From Arctopsyche grandis (taxonomy: Eukaryota; Arthropoda; Insecta; Trichoptera; Hydropsychidae): a stretch of 64,000 nucleotides of DNA. The notes beneath the pieces are model-generated. The model searched no databases. It saw only the letters and a list, made by a program, of their open reading frames with translations, and was not told where the DNA came from. Positions 1 through 15,699 of the stretch are shown here, piece after piece. The translations under genes were made by a program, and so were the position numbers. The stretch is taken from contig NC_135364.1 in assembly GCF_051622035.1 (NCBI RefSeq), positions 19,557,001 to 19,621,000 of the forward strand. Reading direction: 5' to 3'. How positions within the stretch are numbered: the first letter of the stretch is position 1; every line of letters starts with the position of its first letter.

Positions 1-1108
1 ATTGATCAAATTGAATTTGCAGTCAAGTTTTGTTGTAGTGGATACAAAATGGAGAAATTTTCAATGTTTCGTTCGTTTTTCATTTTCTATTGTTTTGCTA
101 TAACGAATATACCTATAACAAAAGATTAATAGAGCTGTCTAAATTTTACTGAATTGAAAACACCACTTTTTCTGTTGAGATTCTTCCAAAAATGTTCTAA
201 AAATCAGACGGGAATACGTCGAAACATTGACGTTTTTATCAATTGTTTGTATCACATGTAATTTTTTTATTATATTTGTTACGTGTTAATTTTTTTATTT
301 AATTCAAACCGCAAGTGATCGTTCATTGGAGCATACTCATTTTTAAATATTTATTGTGGTTATGATAAGATAATAAATGCGATACAAGAACTTAAATATT
401 TGTACAAGTATCCTATTTTTATACATAAATTAATTAAATAATTAAATAAAATACTGAATTCGGCACACTATTGTGCATTTATGAAAACATATCCAAACAC
501 GATTGCTTATTGCTCACTGTAGGTCATTTTCATTGGAAAGGAAATTACCATAATTCGTCAAATGATTTGTCAGAAACGCTATAATTTAGAATGACTCTTA
601 CGATCAGTCAACGAACTGCAATGTTTTTTAAATGACAAATCTTATCATAAAGGTTTAAAAATGATCACAAATACCCAAAATGTATGTATTGTGGAAACGC
701 CCACACAAGAATATCAAAATACACATTAAGTTCCGTTTATATTATCCAGCACTGCACGTCAACGGCTTGGTACAACAATGCACGGAAAATACTACTTATT
801 TTATTACTATATAGCACCGTTGTTGGCATGTCCATACTTGTTTTAGACGATTGCAAGGGAAAATCAGCTTATATATGTATATATACATTACAGAACGCGA
901 CGATGCAGCGTATTTTTGTCGTATCGTCAAGTCAATATTGTCACAATATGACGTTTCCGAAAAAATTCATATGCGTAAAGCAGCGCTTTCGTAAGTACGG
1001 GTGCACCCACCACTATGATGTCACGTCATGCGAGAATATTTCCCAAATGGCTGAAGAAAACCGGTTCTGCTTGATACGTTTCGGTGACATGTACTGCTGT
1101 ATAATATA
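1..1108. other. AT-rich non-coding stretch upstream of MMD exons
   Basis: I see no exon here. An open frame at 684-1109 has low-complexity composition, no family resemblance and no splice support. The upstream exons of the MMD gene should lie on this side, but none of its conserved N-terminal segments can be read here, so they are probably outside the window. Confidence 0.5.
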
Positions 1109-1109
1109 A

Positions 1110-1695
1110 TATAATATAATATTTATTTATTTAATTCTAAACAGACCATTGTGGCATAACAGGAATTCCTAAAGCCCCACAATGGTCAAAAAATATAACA
1201 CAAAAAAAACAAAATAACAATTAAACATAAATTAATACATCACGAAAATAATATACTCATCAATTATACATAAAAAAAATACATTTGAACATAAACATAA
1301 ATACATCCATACATAAACATAAAAAATAGCATTTAATAATAACAGATAAAGTAAAAATATCAAATAAAAAAAATATAGCATAAGGAATGCCTTGCACCTA
1401 CAGCCAGTTTCAATAAATATGTAAGAAACAACTACAAATACAAAACATCCCTGTAAGGCCCAAATGGAAGAGAGTTAATCAAAATTTCACTCATAAATCA
1501 CAATCAATCATGAAAACAATGATGAGCGCAGACTACCAGATAAATGGGTTAGAGTAATTTCCGACAATTTACGCTCACTAAGGTGGAAAATTTCACATTC
1601 AGTCTCGACAGCAACGATTTCATTAAGAAGTCGAATAGCTCTTGGAATAGGAGCCATTCGAAAAAGAACTGAACGAATATGAATAGAATAGAATA
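1110..1695 (-). mobile_element. Jockey/CR1-like LINE, 5'-truncated 3' end
   Basis: On the minus strand a frame near 1660-1540 reads RMAPIPRAIRLLNEIVAVET, the kind of C-terminal reverse-transcriptase tail seen in Jockey/CR1-group LINEs (family knowledge). The minus-strand 3' end holds a perfect 11-bp stem (1144-1154 with 1177-1187) around a 22-nt loop, followed by a TAAA/TATAAT-rich tail at 1108-1135. Only the last few hundred bases survive. The exact clade is uncertain. Confidence 0.6.
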
Positions 1696-1908
1696 GAAAA
1701 AGAACGAATATGAATAGATCGCTATGGTTGTTGCTGTTTTAGGAACGTCACATATATGTTACAGAATATATGAATGTGTCCATATAGGATATTTTTTGCA
1801 CTGCTGTATACGTGCAGTAGTCGACTTGAGCTTTGCTAGTATAAACGAACCTTTATTGGTGAGATTTATGTCGTATAATGTTTTGTATTTATGTTTTTTT
1901 TTTCTTAG

Positions 1909-2800
1909 TAATATGCGACACGTGCTACATCGGTGCGATCGTGCGATGATCTACGTATTCATAGCTGGCTCTTATTTTCCCTGGTTGACTATCAGCACTC
2001 CAAACAGTGGCCTGCTGAAAGAGATGCAGTGGATCATTTGGTTGTTGGCTACACTCGGCATCGCTTACCAGCAGATGTTTCACGAACGCTACAAAAAATT
2101 AGAGACCATATTTTATTTGATAACCGGTATCGGACCTGTCATTGCTATCACTATATCAGGTGTAAGTATAAATCTTAACAAATTTGTCATTTTTAATATT
2201 ATACCATAAAATTAATAATCTTGTCCCAATCTTACAATCACGTGTATTTAGATTTTGTGGAACACGGATGTAATACAGTTTTGATTGATTACAGGAGTTA
2301 TCTATTTTATAATAAAAATCTAATGTTCTAGATTAGCATTGATAGTATTCTTTTTTTTATCGATGTTATATGGCCTTCAAATTTTGTTCTAACACTATGA
2401 AAATACTGTGATCAAATCTACGCAATTATTAATTAAACAATAGTCATTATTTGAATAGTTATTATTCTGCTATTTGTATCAAATGGTTTAAAATCTTAAT
2501 TTAGTATGGCTTAAACAATTTGTACATGTTATAGTCGTATTGTTTATCGTTTTAATTTGATTTCAGAGTAGACTGGCGGGCATTGAAGAACTGAAATTGG
2601 GTGGTCTGCTGTACTTCATCGGAATATTCTTCTTCAAATCTGATGGTCGTATACCGATGGCTCACGCAATTTGGCACATTTTTGTAGCTTTTGGAGCGAC
2701 GGTCCATTACATGGCCATATTGAATTATCTGTATCCGGCATCGGATAGTACGGCTACAAACAATATACAGGATATAAAAATAGGAAATGATGAATTTTAA
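1909..2800 (+). CDS. Mmd: MMD/PAQR-family seven-helix membrane protein, 3' part
   Basis: Two exons, 1909-2161 and 2567-2800, joined in phase (…ATATCAGGT|GTAAGT, then tttcag|AGTAGACTG), give the last 161 residues. The protein is a member of the progestin/adipoQ receptor (haemolysin III) family, closest in my reading to monocyte-to-macrophage differentiation factor [22 protein letters not shown] carries the family Asp of the CDR motif; [20 protein letters not shown] carries the His-x3-His pair that binds zinc in PAQR proteins; the hydrophobic stretches fit transmembrane helices 3-7. The first base finishes a codon from an upstream exon, so the N-terminal half lies outside the window. Known members sit in endomembranes. 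The stop is TAA at 2798-2800. Family assignment is firm; the MMD versus MMD2 choice is an inference. Confidence 0.88.
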
Positions 2801-3300
2801 ATACTAAAGAATTACCATTAGATATTTTTTTTTACGTAATGAGATCTCCTATATTAAATTTTAATACATTTTTTAAACCATTTATGTAATTGTATGTATA
2901 TATTCATTAGATCAATTAAGAATAGTTTTTTATAGATACATTTACAAGTAATCAACTCCTTGTTAATTATATTTGTAGTTTGTTTGTAAAACATTTAACT
3001 ATTTATACGTGTACCTATCTACATATACATTTTATTTCTAAAATGATCGAGAATAATTTAAACTGTATATTTTTTATAGACGTGTTTTTTAAATACTTTT
3101 GTATTATATTGAAAAATAGTGATGTGCGCTCTTGTTGTATTTGTTCTCATTTTCAATGGCTTCAGAATTCTGTTCGAATATTATGTGTCAAACGGAAACC
3201 TTTTTACTACATAATATACATACATAAATAGATATCGTAATTGAAACTGGTATTTTGAGACCAAAAGAAATACATTCTTATACATATAATATGTCTGTAT
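2801..3300 (+). other. Probable 3' UTR of MMD gene
   Basis: No coding signal is seen. The stretch is AT-rich and directly follows the stop codon, so it probably includes the 3' UTR; a precise poly(A) site cannot be chosen. Confidence 0.4.
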
Positions 3301-3301
3301 T

Positions 3302-3766
3302 GGGGTGGTTCTTTTTACAGTGATGGTAAAAATATCTTATGCAAAAATTTAAATTTATTAAATATTAATCAAAGTTGTCAATAGGATCAGCCTTTTTTTT
3401 TACTATTTATATTATTCTTTTCTGTTATATATTTAATTTAAACTGTTACTTAATTGATTAAAAATGAAGACGATAAACCTGGTGTAAAAAAGGTCTGACT
3501 AACTTTTTAAAAGTATAAATTTTCTTTATCATGATATGTATCCGAAAATCAAATAATTCTACACTGAAAATATTGAATACATGATATCCAAATATAAAAA
3601 TGGTAAATTACAACTATAAATATGATATTATATTAAAAAGTAAAATTATTTTAGTACCTGTTTTTTTCAGTTGGTATTTAGACTTAAAATAAAAAATAAC
3701 TAATAATAAGAGAATATGAAAAAAATCTTTCAAATCAAAATTATTGCCGAGTAATAAAAACCACCC
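3302..3766. mobile_element. Tc1/mariner-like non-autonomous element (tentative)
   Basis: The left end reads GGGGTGGTTCTTTTTAC and the right end, on the opposite strand, CAGGGTGGTTTTTATTAC, giving terminal inverted repeats of about 16 bases with a few differences. TA dinucleotides flank both sides. The interior of about 460 bp has no open frame. Superfamily is inferred from size, the TA flanks and the end sequence only. Confidence 0.45.
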
Positions 3767-7079
<3,313 letters not shown>

Positions 7080-9053
7080 TTACATCCTGGACACGGGAGT
7101 GAGTCCTAAAATACTAAAACATTTATCCATTATCATGGCGGTGACTTCACATAGCAAAATTCTTTCAGTGTTAATCTTAACAATGTTTCCAGACGGGTCC
7201 TTCTCTATACAGTAGCACGCGTCGTAGAACTCGGTGAAGCTGGTACAAATTTCATACAGATACTCGCACAGTGGATGTAAACAGAGGTCCTTGCTCATCT
7301 TCAAGAGGATCTCGGAGAATCGCACCAAAACCTTGGCCAACTTCCACTCCTTCTCGTGCTCCACTGATGGTGCGATACTCTCGGCAGCTGTCCTCAATTG
7401 CTCGGGATCTAGTTGGGCATTGCGAGCGATAGATCTAATTCGAGTGTACGCATACAGGAGATAGACAGCTGTATTCCCTTTATCTTCCAACATCTTATCG
7501 AAGGAGAATACGTATTCATTGGTCCTATTGTGAGATAAATCTGCGTATTTGATGCATCCGTATGCTACAGCTTCTTGCGCTTTTTTCAATTCCTCTGCGG
7601 TTAGCACCTGATCTCGGCCCTTTTCGATGAGTTTGTCTAAAGCTCGTTTGAGACCTTCGTCTAATAAGTCTGTTAGACGCACCGTATCACCTGACCTCGT
7701 TTTGAATTTCTTATGATCTTCACCTAAAACAACTCCGAATCCTACGTGTTCCATTGATTGATTGGGTTTGATATAACCTATTTTCCTAGCACAGGATAGA
7801 ATACATTGGAAATGAGTCGCCTGCCCGGCATCGGTGACGTATATCAGCCTATCACCGTTTTCTTCGAACGCTCTCTGCTTAATACAAGCCAAATCTGATG
7901 TATCGTATGTAAAACCTCCATCAGACTTGATCACCGTCAACGGAATTGACTCCTCACCCCACATAATCCAACGACCCTCATCTTCTTCCAACAAACCGTC
8001 AGCCTTTAACTCCTCTACCATTTTTTCCATCCTACTCTGATAAAACGATTCGCCTCGTTCCTGTATGAAAATATTCAGTCTATCATATACTTTTTGGAAC
8101 TCTTTGCGAGATACGTCGCATATGAGCTTCCATGCTTGGGCGTAGTCAGGATCTTTAGCCTGCAATTTAACTACACATTCGTAAGCCCTCTTTTTGAACT
8201 CGGCGTCTTCGTCGAACCGCGTTTTAGACTCCTTATAGAAAGCTTGCAAGTCTGATATGGGCGGAGAATGTGTTCTGTAATCAGGGAATTTGTCTTTTAA
8301 ATGAGCTATGAGCATGCCGAATTGAGTCCCCCAATCTCCGACGTGATTCAAACGCAACACATCGTGGCCTAAATATTCCAATAGCCTGCAAATACTATCT
8401 CCAATGATCGTCGACCTCAAATGTCCTACGTGCATTTCTTTAGCTATATTAGGAGATGAGAAATCGACGACTATTTTTTGCTTACCAACTGACGGTGGAA
8501 CAACTCCGTTCTTGAGTACATCAGATAGGAAGCTTTGCACGTGAAGTCGCTTAAGGAAAACGTTTACAAAGCCAGCTCCAGCTACTTCTAACTTTTCCAC
8601 TAGCGGAGACTGGGGGACTTTGCTCATGATGGCATTGGCTACATCTCTGGGATTCGATTTGGCTCCTTGGGCTTTGAGTAGTTGAGCGATAGGCATGGCC
8701 GAATTGCATTGGTAATCGCCGAACTTGGGGTTATTGGAGAGAGTCATCACGACGGGTGGGTCCGGTATGTTGGGGAATGCTGCGCTGATGGCTGCCGCGA
8801 AGAGACGGTGGAGTTGCATCAGCAGAGGCTCGCCAGGGGTCGACATCGCGGTTTCGGTTGCACAAGTCGCTTTAAGTATCGCGGCTTCGGTTGCACAAGC
8901 CGCTTCAAGTATCGCCAACCGGTGTTTCAGGCGAGCGTTCTCTTCGAGCAGTTGCTGCTCGAGATGGTCTGGCTCTGAAGAGGTCTGAAGCTGTCGCAAC
9001 TCGGCCTGCAATTGCGCCGTTCCCTCCTCGAGCACCTGTAGTTGTTTTTCCAT
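7080..9053 (-). CDS. Rars: Cytosolic arginyl-tRNA synthetase
   Basis: An intronless 657-residue frame encodes class I arginyl-tRNA synthetase, which charges tRNA-Arg with arginine in the cytosol; animal proteins are about 660 residues. Residues 1-70 form a heptad-rich leucine-zipper segment, the part that in animals docks into the multi-synthetase complex. The Arg-specific N-terminal domain follows (about 75-190), then the catalytic domain with the HIGH-type signature HVGH at 208-211 and [16 protein letters not shown] around it. The second signature is the degenerate HKKFKTRSG, as in many ArgRS, and the C-terminal anticodon-binding helical domain ends PVSRM. A second in-frame Met at residue 70 (8844-8846) matches the position from which the short free form starts in mammals. 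Residues 47-68 are two copies of an 11-residue repeat. Whether the lack of introns is ancestral or due to retroposition cannot be told here. Confidence 0.96.
   Translation of the reverse strand: MEKQLQVLEEGTAQLQAELRQLQTSSEPDHLEQQLLEENARLKHRLAILEAACATEAAILKATCATETAMSTPGEPLLMQLHRLFAAAISAAFPNIPDPPVVMTLSNNPKFGDYQCNSAMPIAQLLKAQGAKSNPRDVANAIMSKVPQSPLVEKLEVAGAGFVNVFLKRLHVQSFLSDVLKNGVVPPSVGKQKIVVDFSSPNIAKEMHVGHLRSTIIGDSICRLLEYLGHDVLRLNHVGDWGTQFGMLIAHLKDKFPDYRTHSPPISDLQAFYKESKTRFDEDAEFKKRAYECVVKLQAKDPDYAQAWKLICDVSRKEFQKVYDRLNIFIQERGESFYQSRMEKMVEELKADGLLEEDEGRWIMWGEESIPLTVIKSDGGFTYDTSDLACIKQRAFEENGDRLIYVTDAGQATHFQCILSCARKIGYIKPNQSMEHVGFGVVLGEDHKKFKTRSGDTVRLTDLLDEGLKRALDKLIEKGRDQVLTAEELKKAQEAVAYGCIKYADLSHNRTNEYVFSFDKMLEDKGNTAVYLLYAYTRIRSIARNAQLDPEQLRTAAESIAPSVEHEKEWKLAKVLVRFSEILLKMSKDLCLHPLCEYLYEICTSFTEFYDACYCIEKDPSGNIVKINTERILLCEVTAMIMDKCFSILGLTPVSRM
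8850..8915 (-). repeat. 33-bp in-frame tandem duplication in ArgRS linker
   Basis: Two 33-bp units encode [11 protein letters not shown] and [11 protein letters not shown] at residues 47-57 and 58-68, just before the internal Met70. The units differ at only a few bases, so the duplication is fairly recent or under selection. It lengthens the end of the leucine zipper/linker. Confidence 0.85.
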
Positions 9054-9180
9054 TTGTATTGCACTACGTCAAGTCAGAACACTCAACTACACGTGGTATC
9101 GTGCAATCTATGTTTACATTGCGCAATGATGTTGCCACTACGAAAAAATATTTTGACAGATGAGGCCTAAACAGAAAAAT

Positions 9181-9402
9181 GGTAAACGGACTACTAGTCA
9201 TATGTGAACTAGTCACAGGAGAACCGGTCGCTCTAGATCGGTCACACGTGACCACCCATCACACTAAAACTGGTCACGAGAAAATTGGTCACATCCTAAA
9301 ATCGGTCACGAAAAAACTGGTTGACTGATTTTAGGGTGTGACCAGTTTTAGTGTGACCGATCTAGAGTGATCGGTTCACATTTGACTAGTAATCACCGAA
9401 CC
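9181..9402. mobile_element. Foldback element with 9-bp target duplication
   Basis: The left end GGTAAACGGACTACTAGTC and the right end, read inward, GGTTCGGTGATTACTAGTC begin long inverted arms that pair almost to the middle (GATCGGTCACAC in the left arm matches the right). CAGAAAAAT stands on both sides (9172-9180 and 9403-9411), a perfect 9-bp target duplication. It has no coding capacity. A 9-bp duplication fits Mutator-like transposase, by inference only. Confidence 0.85.
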
Positions 9403-9594
9403 CAGAAAAATATGTTGCGATTCAAATTAAAATTGATTTCCTGAATATTTAGCTCATTCATCGGAAAATTGACTCCCCAATAATAACGAATTTTTTAATT
9501 GAATGATGGATGGTACAAAACTCGTGATTTCAGCTACAATAAACAAAAATGCTACTCTGCCTGAAAAAAGAGATCTTCGATCAATGCGTTTTTC

Positions 9595-9682
9595 CAGTGA
9601 TGACGTATTGAGGTGAAACTCGAACACTGAACGCCAAGATGCTACACAAAGTCCAATGCACTCAAAGAAGTATGGAACGCTG
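9595..9682 (+). mobile_element. RTE-type LINE fragment, left half
   Basis: The stretch matches, by eye, the minus-strand copy at 40830-40905 (TCAAAGAAGTAYRGAACGCT). It continues after the LTR-like insertion at 10228, so the two halves are one interrupted LINE copy. Confidence 0.6.
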
Positions 9683-10227
9683 TGTAGGAATCTAGCACAA
9701 CTTGTGCTATTACGAATCAAAACCTATGATCTCATACATTTCACAGCAATCATCGTCGCTCCTGTACAAACATGCATAACTCAAGGGCAACGTCCCCTTC
9801 GACCATTCCAGAAGAAAGAGTTCATCGCTCGATCGTAAAACGAACGAAACCCAACAGTGATGACAGCAGGAAGCTGTAACACGTGTCCTAATAAGTCGTT
9901 TACGCGTGGCACACGACCCCATTCTCAAACGAACGACGTCCTGGCGCTGACCCCATGGCTATAAAACACGCGCCTCGAAAACAGGTCAACACGTGTCCTG
10001 GAAACGAAGACAAAGCATCTGCACACGGCACGCTTCAAGCCAGAACGTATATAAAGCGACGCACCAGATCCCAACACCGGAGTGAACCTCTGGAGTTCAA
10101 CCAGATCACTTCTCCGAAGCTCAACCTCTTCGTACATACAATAACTATTGTAACAATTGAACAAAAATAAACGATCCTCTTACAAACACAACCGGTGTTT
10201 TTTTTTAGACCAGTCAACACACCTAAA
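9683..10227 (+). mobile_element. Solo LTR-like fossil nested in an RTE LINE
   Basis: It begins TGTAGGAATCTAGCACAACT, carries a TATAAAG box near 10050 and an AATAAACGATCCTCT poly(A) region near 10167, and closely resembles 43819-44331. GCTG lies on both sides (9679-9682 and 10228-10231) as a 4-bp target duplication. No internal region of a retroelement is present. The last bases diverge from the other copy. LTR family is not determined; a Ty3/gypsy-like origin is a guess from the 4-bp duplication. Confidence 0.65.
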
Positions 10228-10545
10228 GCTGTATGATCGGCATAACGAGGAAAGACAGGAAGCGGAACACGTGGGTGAGAAGTATGACAAGGGTAGTGGA
10301 CATAGTAAAGAGACTGAGATGGCAATGGGCGGGCCACATGGCTAGAAGAATGGACGAAAGGCGGACAAAAGAAGTGCTTGAATGGTACTCGAGAGAATGC
10401 AAAAGGGTAAAAGGAAGACCGCAGGGAAGATGGGTAAACGAAATAAGGAAAATATGTGGGATGAGTTGCGCAAAACAGACACTAGTGAAAGCTTGTTGAA
10501 GAGGCCTTCATTCAGCAGTGGATGGTGAATGGCTGTAGAAGATGA
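10228..10545 (+). mobile_element. RTE-type LINE 3' end
   Basis: The frame at 10233-10499 reads GITRKDRKRNTWVRSMTRVV and RLRWQWAGHMARRMDERRTK, then KGRPQGRWVNEIRK, the typical C-terminal tail of RTE-clade reverse transcriptases. A LINE 3' UTR ending in GATGATGATG follows. Related pieces lie at 29735, 40330 and 47480. Confidence 0.8.
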
Positions 10546-11004
10546 TGATGAAACAAATCTGTAATTTTATCTACATATTCTTAACATCTTCAGTGATATC
10601 CGAGATATAAGCCGCAACATATCCCGATCTATCAAAACGTATGGCCAGGGTCGACAAGAGCCGGTGTAAAGTTCCAAGACCCAGACTACTCGACTACATC
10701 AAAAATGCCATTTCGAGTACAAAAAGTATTTTTATTATTAATGTAACTTTCTTTTGTTCGTTCATTAGCATAAGAATGTAATGATACGACCCTTAATTAA
10801 TTTCAAGAATTAGAATTTTTAAAAACATTAAAAATAACTATACAAGCAGTTCATTGAAACATAATCGCATGTAGTGGAATGAAAGTGTGTGATCACCATG
10901 GAAACTAAAGACAAACACAATTGAAAGTGGCATTCTTAAGCTATGTGCTGTAATTTGCATTACTGCTTTATAAAACTCATTTTTTTATTTTAAAAAACAA
11001 AATA
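10546..11004 (+). other. Region upstream of KATNIP, probable promoter
   Basis: No exon or repeat is recognised. It lies between the LINE and the KATNIP start codon, so it should hold the promoter and 5' UTR; no specific element can be pointed out. Confidence 0.35.
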
Positions 11005-14000
11005 ATGGCATTTAAGCATAAAGGTGAGGAAGTTCTGAATGAAAATACAACGACCGCAGATTCTATCTTACCATGGCTTGCCGATCTAAACAAGTAATAT
11101 AGTCCAAACTTTTATGAATAAAATTTTAATTCATTTATTTACATGAGATAAGTAATAAATATAATATGATGTATGATAAGTAAATGATATATGTATATTT
11201 AAGCCAAATTGAGGGTATAAAATTGGAAGACGGTGAAAGTAGTGGATTTGTTTCACCAACAGATGATGAGTTTTTAGCATTCGAAAACAGGTATGTATTA
11301 TGAATATAAAGCAAAATTTTTCATGAAAAAATTCTATAAAGTGATTATTTTATTTACAAGTTCCAAACCACCTATCAACCGCCGAAGTTCAATCAGTGGT
11401 CTGTTCCAATCAACGAAACCATCAAAAAAGCCAATGACCACATTATCGGCCGATCAAACTAAAAGGAAAATGCATTATGGTACGACTTTCGAAATTAAGT
11501 AAGCATATTTTTATTTGATAATATATTATATTATCATGATACATTATTTCAGATATTCTGCAGAAGAAAAAAACCAGGCTAAAATCTGCAATTGCAACTG
11601 TAAATCATAACGACAACGAATCGGATGATAATTTCACACGAGATTTATTGAACGATGCATTGGCACAGTCGAAATCTCCTGAGAGTGAATTTCCTTTACT
11701 AACCCTTTATTCTGAAGATGATAACGATGTAATTATTGCAAAATGTAAGTCATACTCTGCAATGAACCATTCTAATTACATAATAATAACTAAATTTTAG
11801 GTCGGTAAGTAAATAGTCAGTAACTTTTAGATGAAATGGTCAGTAACTATAATTAATTTATCAGATAATTCAATAAATACTTCTATTGAATTAATCAAAA
11901 TGCCCATTCTTTAAAATTAGAAAATCACTCACATATTTTCGGTGTGAAAATATTATTTCAATGAATGAAAGCTCAATAGAACTTCAATCGTCAAAATAAA
12001 CTAATCTTTTATTTCATTTATTTACCACTCATTATAATAACGGACCAAATCCGATTAATAGTAGTACATTTTCATTTTAAACTGTTTCTACTTTTAGCAT
12101 TTCCCAATAAAATAAAATCTGCTCCATATAAATCAACAGCATCGAAAAAACAAATGGTCATTGAACCAAAAAACTTAAACCGAACAAAAGATGCAGCTGC
12201 AACACCCAACAAACATCAGAAGTCCAAGTCTTCCAAGAAATATAATAAGCCCAAATCATCAGTTGACGTCAACACAGTGGATAAATCAAAAGAAGTCCAA
12301 GAAACTTATTTTACAATCCCTGAATTACCAAAAGGTAGACTAATGGAGATAAAAATTTTCAACAACTGGGGTGATAGTACGTATGTCGGACTCAATGGTT
12401 TAGAAATATTTTGTAGTTCAGGAAGTCATGCAAAAATTGAAACGGTACTCCTTAAAACATACTATCTACATAAATACATCACTAAATGCAATTAGAATTA
12501 ATTTTAATTTCATTTTCAGATGTGGAGCGATTCAAGAAACGACATCGGTAATATAAATAATTTAGTCGACGGAAGTGTGAGGACCCGCGACGAAGAGCAC
12601 TTGTGGATGACTATAATTCCAAAACATAAGCCGCTAACAGTCAATATCCTCTTCAGTGAAAATGAGCAATTGGGTCTTTTAAGAATTTGGGTAACTATAA
12701 TTGTTTCCAACGATTTACATGTGTGATTTTAAAGATTGATTTTATCATACGTTTCATAAAGAACTACAACAAGTCTCGCATCCACACATCTTGCGGAGTT
12801 AAACTTGTCCGGGTGTCATTGGACGATATACCAATATTTTACGGAGAGATAGCTTGCGCCGACGGAGAACTCAACGGACCTCCGTCTACGTTCGGAGATG
12901 TCAGTATTTTGATGCAAATGAAGTATTATAAATTCAAGTCGCATTATTTTGATTTTGTATCCTTTTCAGACTGTTCTCTTTACGACAAATCCACATATAC
13001 TCGAGAAAATCTATAAACAGGACGTCGCATTCATATCGATACTGAACACTTCTTCAAATATTGTATCCTCGACGATTGACAGACCACTGACAGCCAACAA
13101 CGATGAAAATGAAGATATCACTGCAATAAAAAACCCATTGTCGCAACCAAACGACGCCGTTTATGTTTGCGAAACATTGGAAATTATTCTCGTGTCGAAT
13201 TGGGGACACGCGGAACTTATCGGCTTAACGGGTTATTCTTATAATTACAATTTAATAATCATAAATTGAATCTGAGAAAATATAAAAATGGATAAATTTG
13301 ATTCGACAGGTGTTGAAGTGTTCGATGAAGAGGACAAAGAGATTCCGATGCACAATGGTAGTGTTTATTTTTTGAATGACAACGCTGATGTTGTCAATTG
13401 TGATCAAATCCTCAATGGAATCAATTTAACAAGCGATTCTAAGAACATGTGGTCTCATAAATACGCAGAAGGAAAGCCTATGGTTATACAAATGAACTTT
13501 GAAAAGGCGCAATTAAGGGGTAATTTTAAGAATACGTACATTTATTTGCATTATATTTCAATTTGATTGCATTATTATAAATTTCAGGTTTCCGCATTTG
13601 GAATTTTAACAGCAGTTTAGAATCGTCGTATGTGGGCATTAAGGACATTCACATTTGCATCAACGGTAAAGTATTGAATCAAGCACCACTCATTCTTCGT
13701 AGGGCCCCAGGCAACGTCAATTATGATTATCTTCAGGAAGTGCTATTGTCATCGGTGGACGACGGAAACGAAAGTTCATACGTCGAATGTTCGCAGTTGT
13801 GTAGAATAAATGAGGACATGAACGACGGTGGAATTCTCCCTAAAGGGTTTGTGTACGAAATAATTTTGTTCTCGACGTGGGGAGATCCTTATTACGTCGG
13901 CTTGAATGGAATTGAATTGGGCGATGAGAACAGTAGTAAATTGTGCATCACAGAAACTAGTAAGTCTCACTCGGCATAGTATAAGAACAATGTGGGGCTA

Positions 14001-14731
14001 GTCAACAGTAAACAATATTGTATTTGTAGATATTTGTGCTCATCCTGCAAGCATAAACATTTTGGAAGGAGTATCGGGCGATGTGAGATTACCAGCAAGG
14101 CTGTGTGACGGTGTGAATAAAACTCGGGATGGCAGAAACGCGTGGCTGGCGCCCATTTTGCCACACACCACTAACAGGTTTGAAAAACTAAGTTGTTCTC
14201 AATTAATTTTCTCAAACACACTCTTTCCCATTTGATACTACATATTATATTTGATTTAGGATCTACATCGTGTTCGATGCACCGACATGCGTCTCTTGTG
14301 TGAAAATATGGAATTATGGAAAGACGCCAAGCCGTGGTGTTAAAGAATTCGGGGTGAATTTTAATTCGATAGGAAAATCTGAAATAAATTTCTAGGATTT
14401 GATAGATCTTTTTTTCTTCAGATTTTAGTGGACGATTTATTGATATATAATGGATTTCTGGCTTGCGCCGCAACAACTGGGCCGATTGTCCCCACTTTGA
14501 TAAACTTCTGCAGTGTAGAGAATTCCGACATTGCAAGGTATGTTTAATTCCAAAATATATAAATTAATTCCAAAATTATATTTTTTAATCGTTTTTTTTT
14601 ATAGCGTGTCTAAAATGTCGTCAAATAACAGTACAACGAGTGGCTCCAGTAAGTCAGTAGATCCTTCCCGGCGTCCGAAAACAAGTATATATCTTCCACC
14701 ACAGAAACATCGTAATCGCTCCACAAGCTAG
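11005..14731 (+). CDS. KATNIP: Katanin-interacting protein (KIAA0556/KATNIP), basal-body protein
   Basis: Fourteen exons join in phase to 823 residues: 11005-11093, 11204-11290, 11361-11479, 11553-11744, 12098-12444, 12520-12690, 12762-12899, 12970-13231, 13310-13519, 13588-13959, 14030-14177, 14260-14353, 14422-14537, 14605-14731. The family has repeated DUF4457 modules; I see their signature several times (NNWGDSTYVGLNGLEIF, SNWGHAELIGLTGVEVF, STWGDPYYVGLNGIELG) plus NYNKSRIHTSCGVKLVRVSL, FGDTVLFTTN and WNYGKTPSRGVKEFG. Family knowledge: KATNIP sits at the ciliary base, binds microtubules and katanin, and its loss causes Joubert syndrome in humans. The insect form is about half the human length, lacking much of the N-terminal part. 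The exon 3 donor (G|GTACGA at 11480) is non-standard, chosen because it alone keeps the frame into exon 4; the start codon is the first in-frame Met and is less certain. Confidence 0.9.
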
Positions 14732-15699
14732 AGCAAAAAATTATGTATGTACGTACATAATTGCATAATGCGATATAGTCATTTATGTAACTGTAGGATA
14801 TGATAGATTTTACTATGTATATAAAACGCAATGTATGTATGTATGTAAATACTGTTCAGTTAAATATTTTATATATTTTACATAACAAAAATTAAAATAA
14901 CAATTTTGACTCATATTTTAACCTTTTGCATTTCTTATCATTCATTCATATTATATGCAATTGGACAAAAATGTACTAAGTCGCCATTTTGGTCTTCATA
15001 CAATTAGTATTTAACAAAAACAAATTATGTAAATGCAAAAGGTTATATTAATAAACTAATGACTAAGTTGAATGCAGAATCTTCAAAAAAAAAAATCACA
15101 GAAAAATAATGGGGATATTAATACAATATTTGTTTGTTATTTTTACTTTTTTGTGTATATACATATATAATCATTCACAAAAAGCTTTTTTTTTTCAACT
15201 ACTACCTATCTACATAACGTAAAGACATACTAAAGAAACTACACTGGTGTGGCAGTTCCATAATTAAATAATAACATCTCTCAGAGTTATATATGTAGTT
15301 ATACATGTCAATCAACATTAATAATATGACAATTTAATAAAATTGGTACAATTTTGTAAAATTATCTAAAAACCTGACTTTTAAAATGTAGTTAGATGCC
15401 TTTCATACAATTCTCTAAAACCAAATTAAGCAATCAAAACGTGTAAAAATAATTAATCTTAAAGATTTTATTGAGAGTTGCTACATTACAACTTTTACAA
15501 AATTGTAAAATATACCCCGCTTAGCACCATTTCATGACAACAAAAATCATTCCTTAGCATGTTAATGAAAATCCTATTTGCAGCGTAAATTCATCAGCAG
15601 CAATATATGAACATTTGTGATAGGAATGTAATTCATAAAAGATTACATTATGAATTTATAACGTAAGTATTGCACGTATGATATTATGAATTCACACCA
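14732..15699. other. Convergent 3' UTRs of KATNIP and POLRMT
   Basis: There is no gene in this 970 bp. It must hold both 3' UTRs, and it contains the small inverted-repeat element at 14921-15043. Confidence 0.5.
14921..15043. mobile_element. Short inverted-repeat element with TA flanks
   Basis: ACCTTTTGCATTT and AAATGCAAAAGGT are perfect inverted ends about 95 bp apart, each next to TA. The size and the TA flanks suggest a Tc1/mariner-type MITE remnant. Only the ends support this. Confidence 0.45.

Noticed and set aside
684-1109. 141-residue open frame on the plus strand
   Set aside because: No family resemblance, no splice support, chance-like composition in AT-rich DNA.
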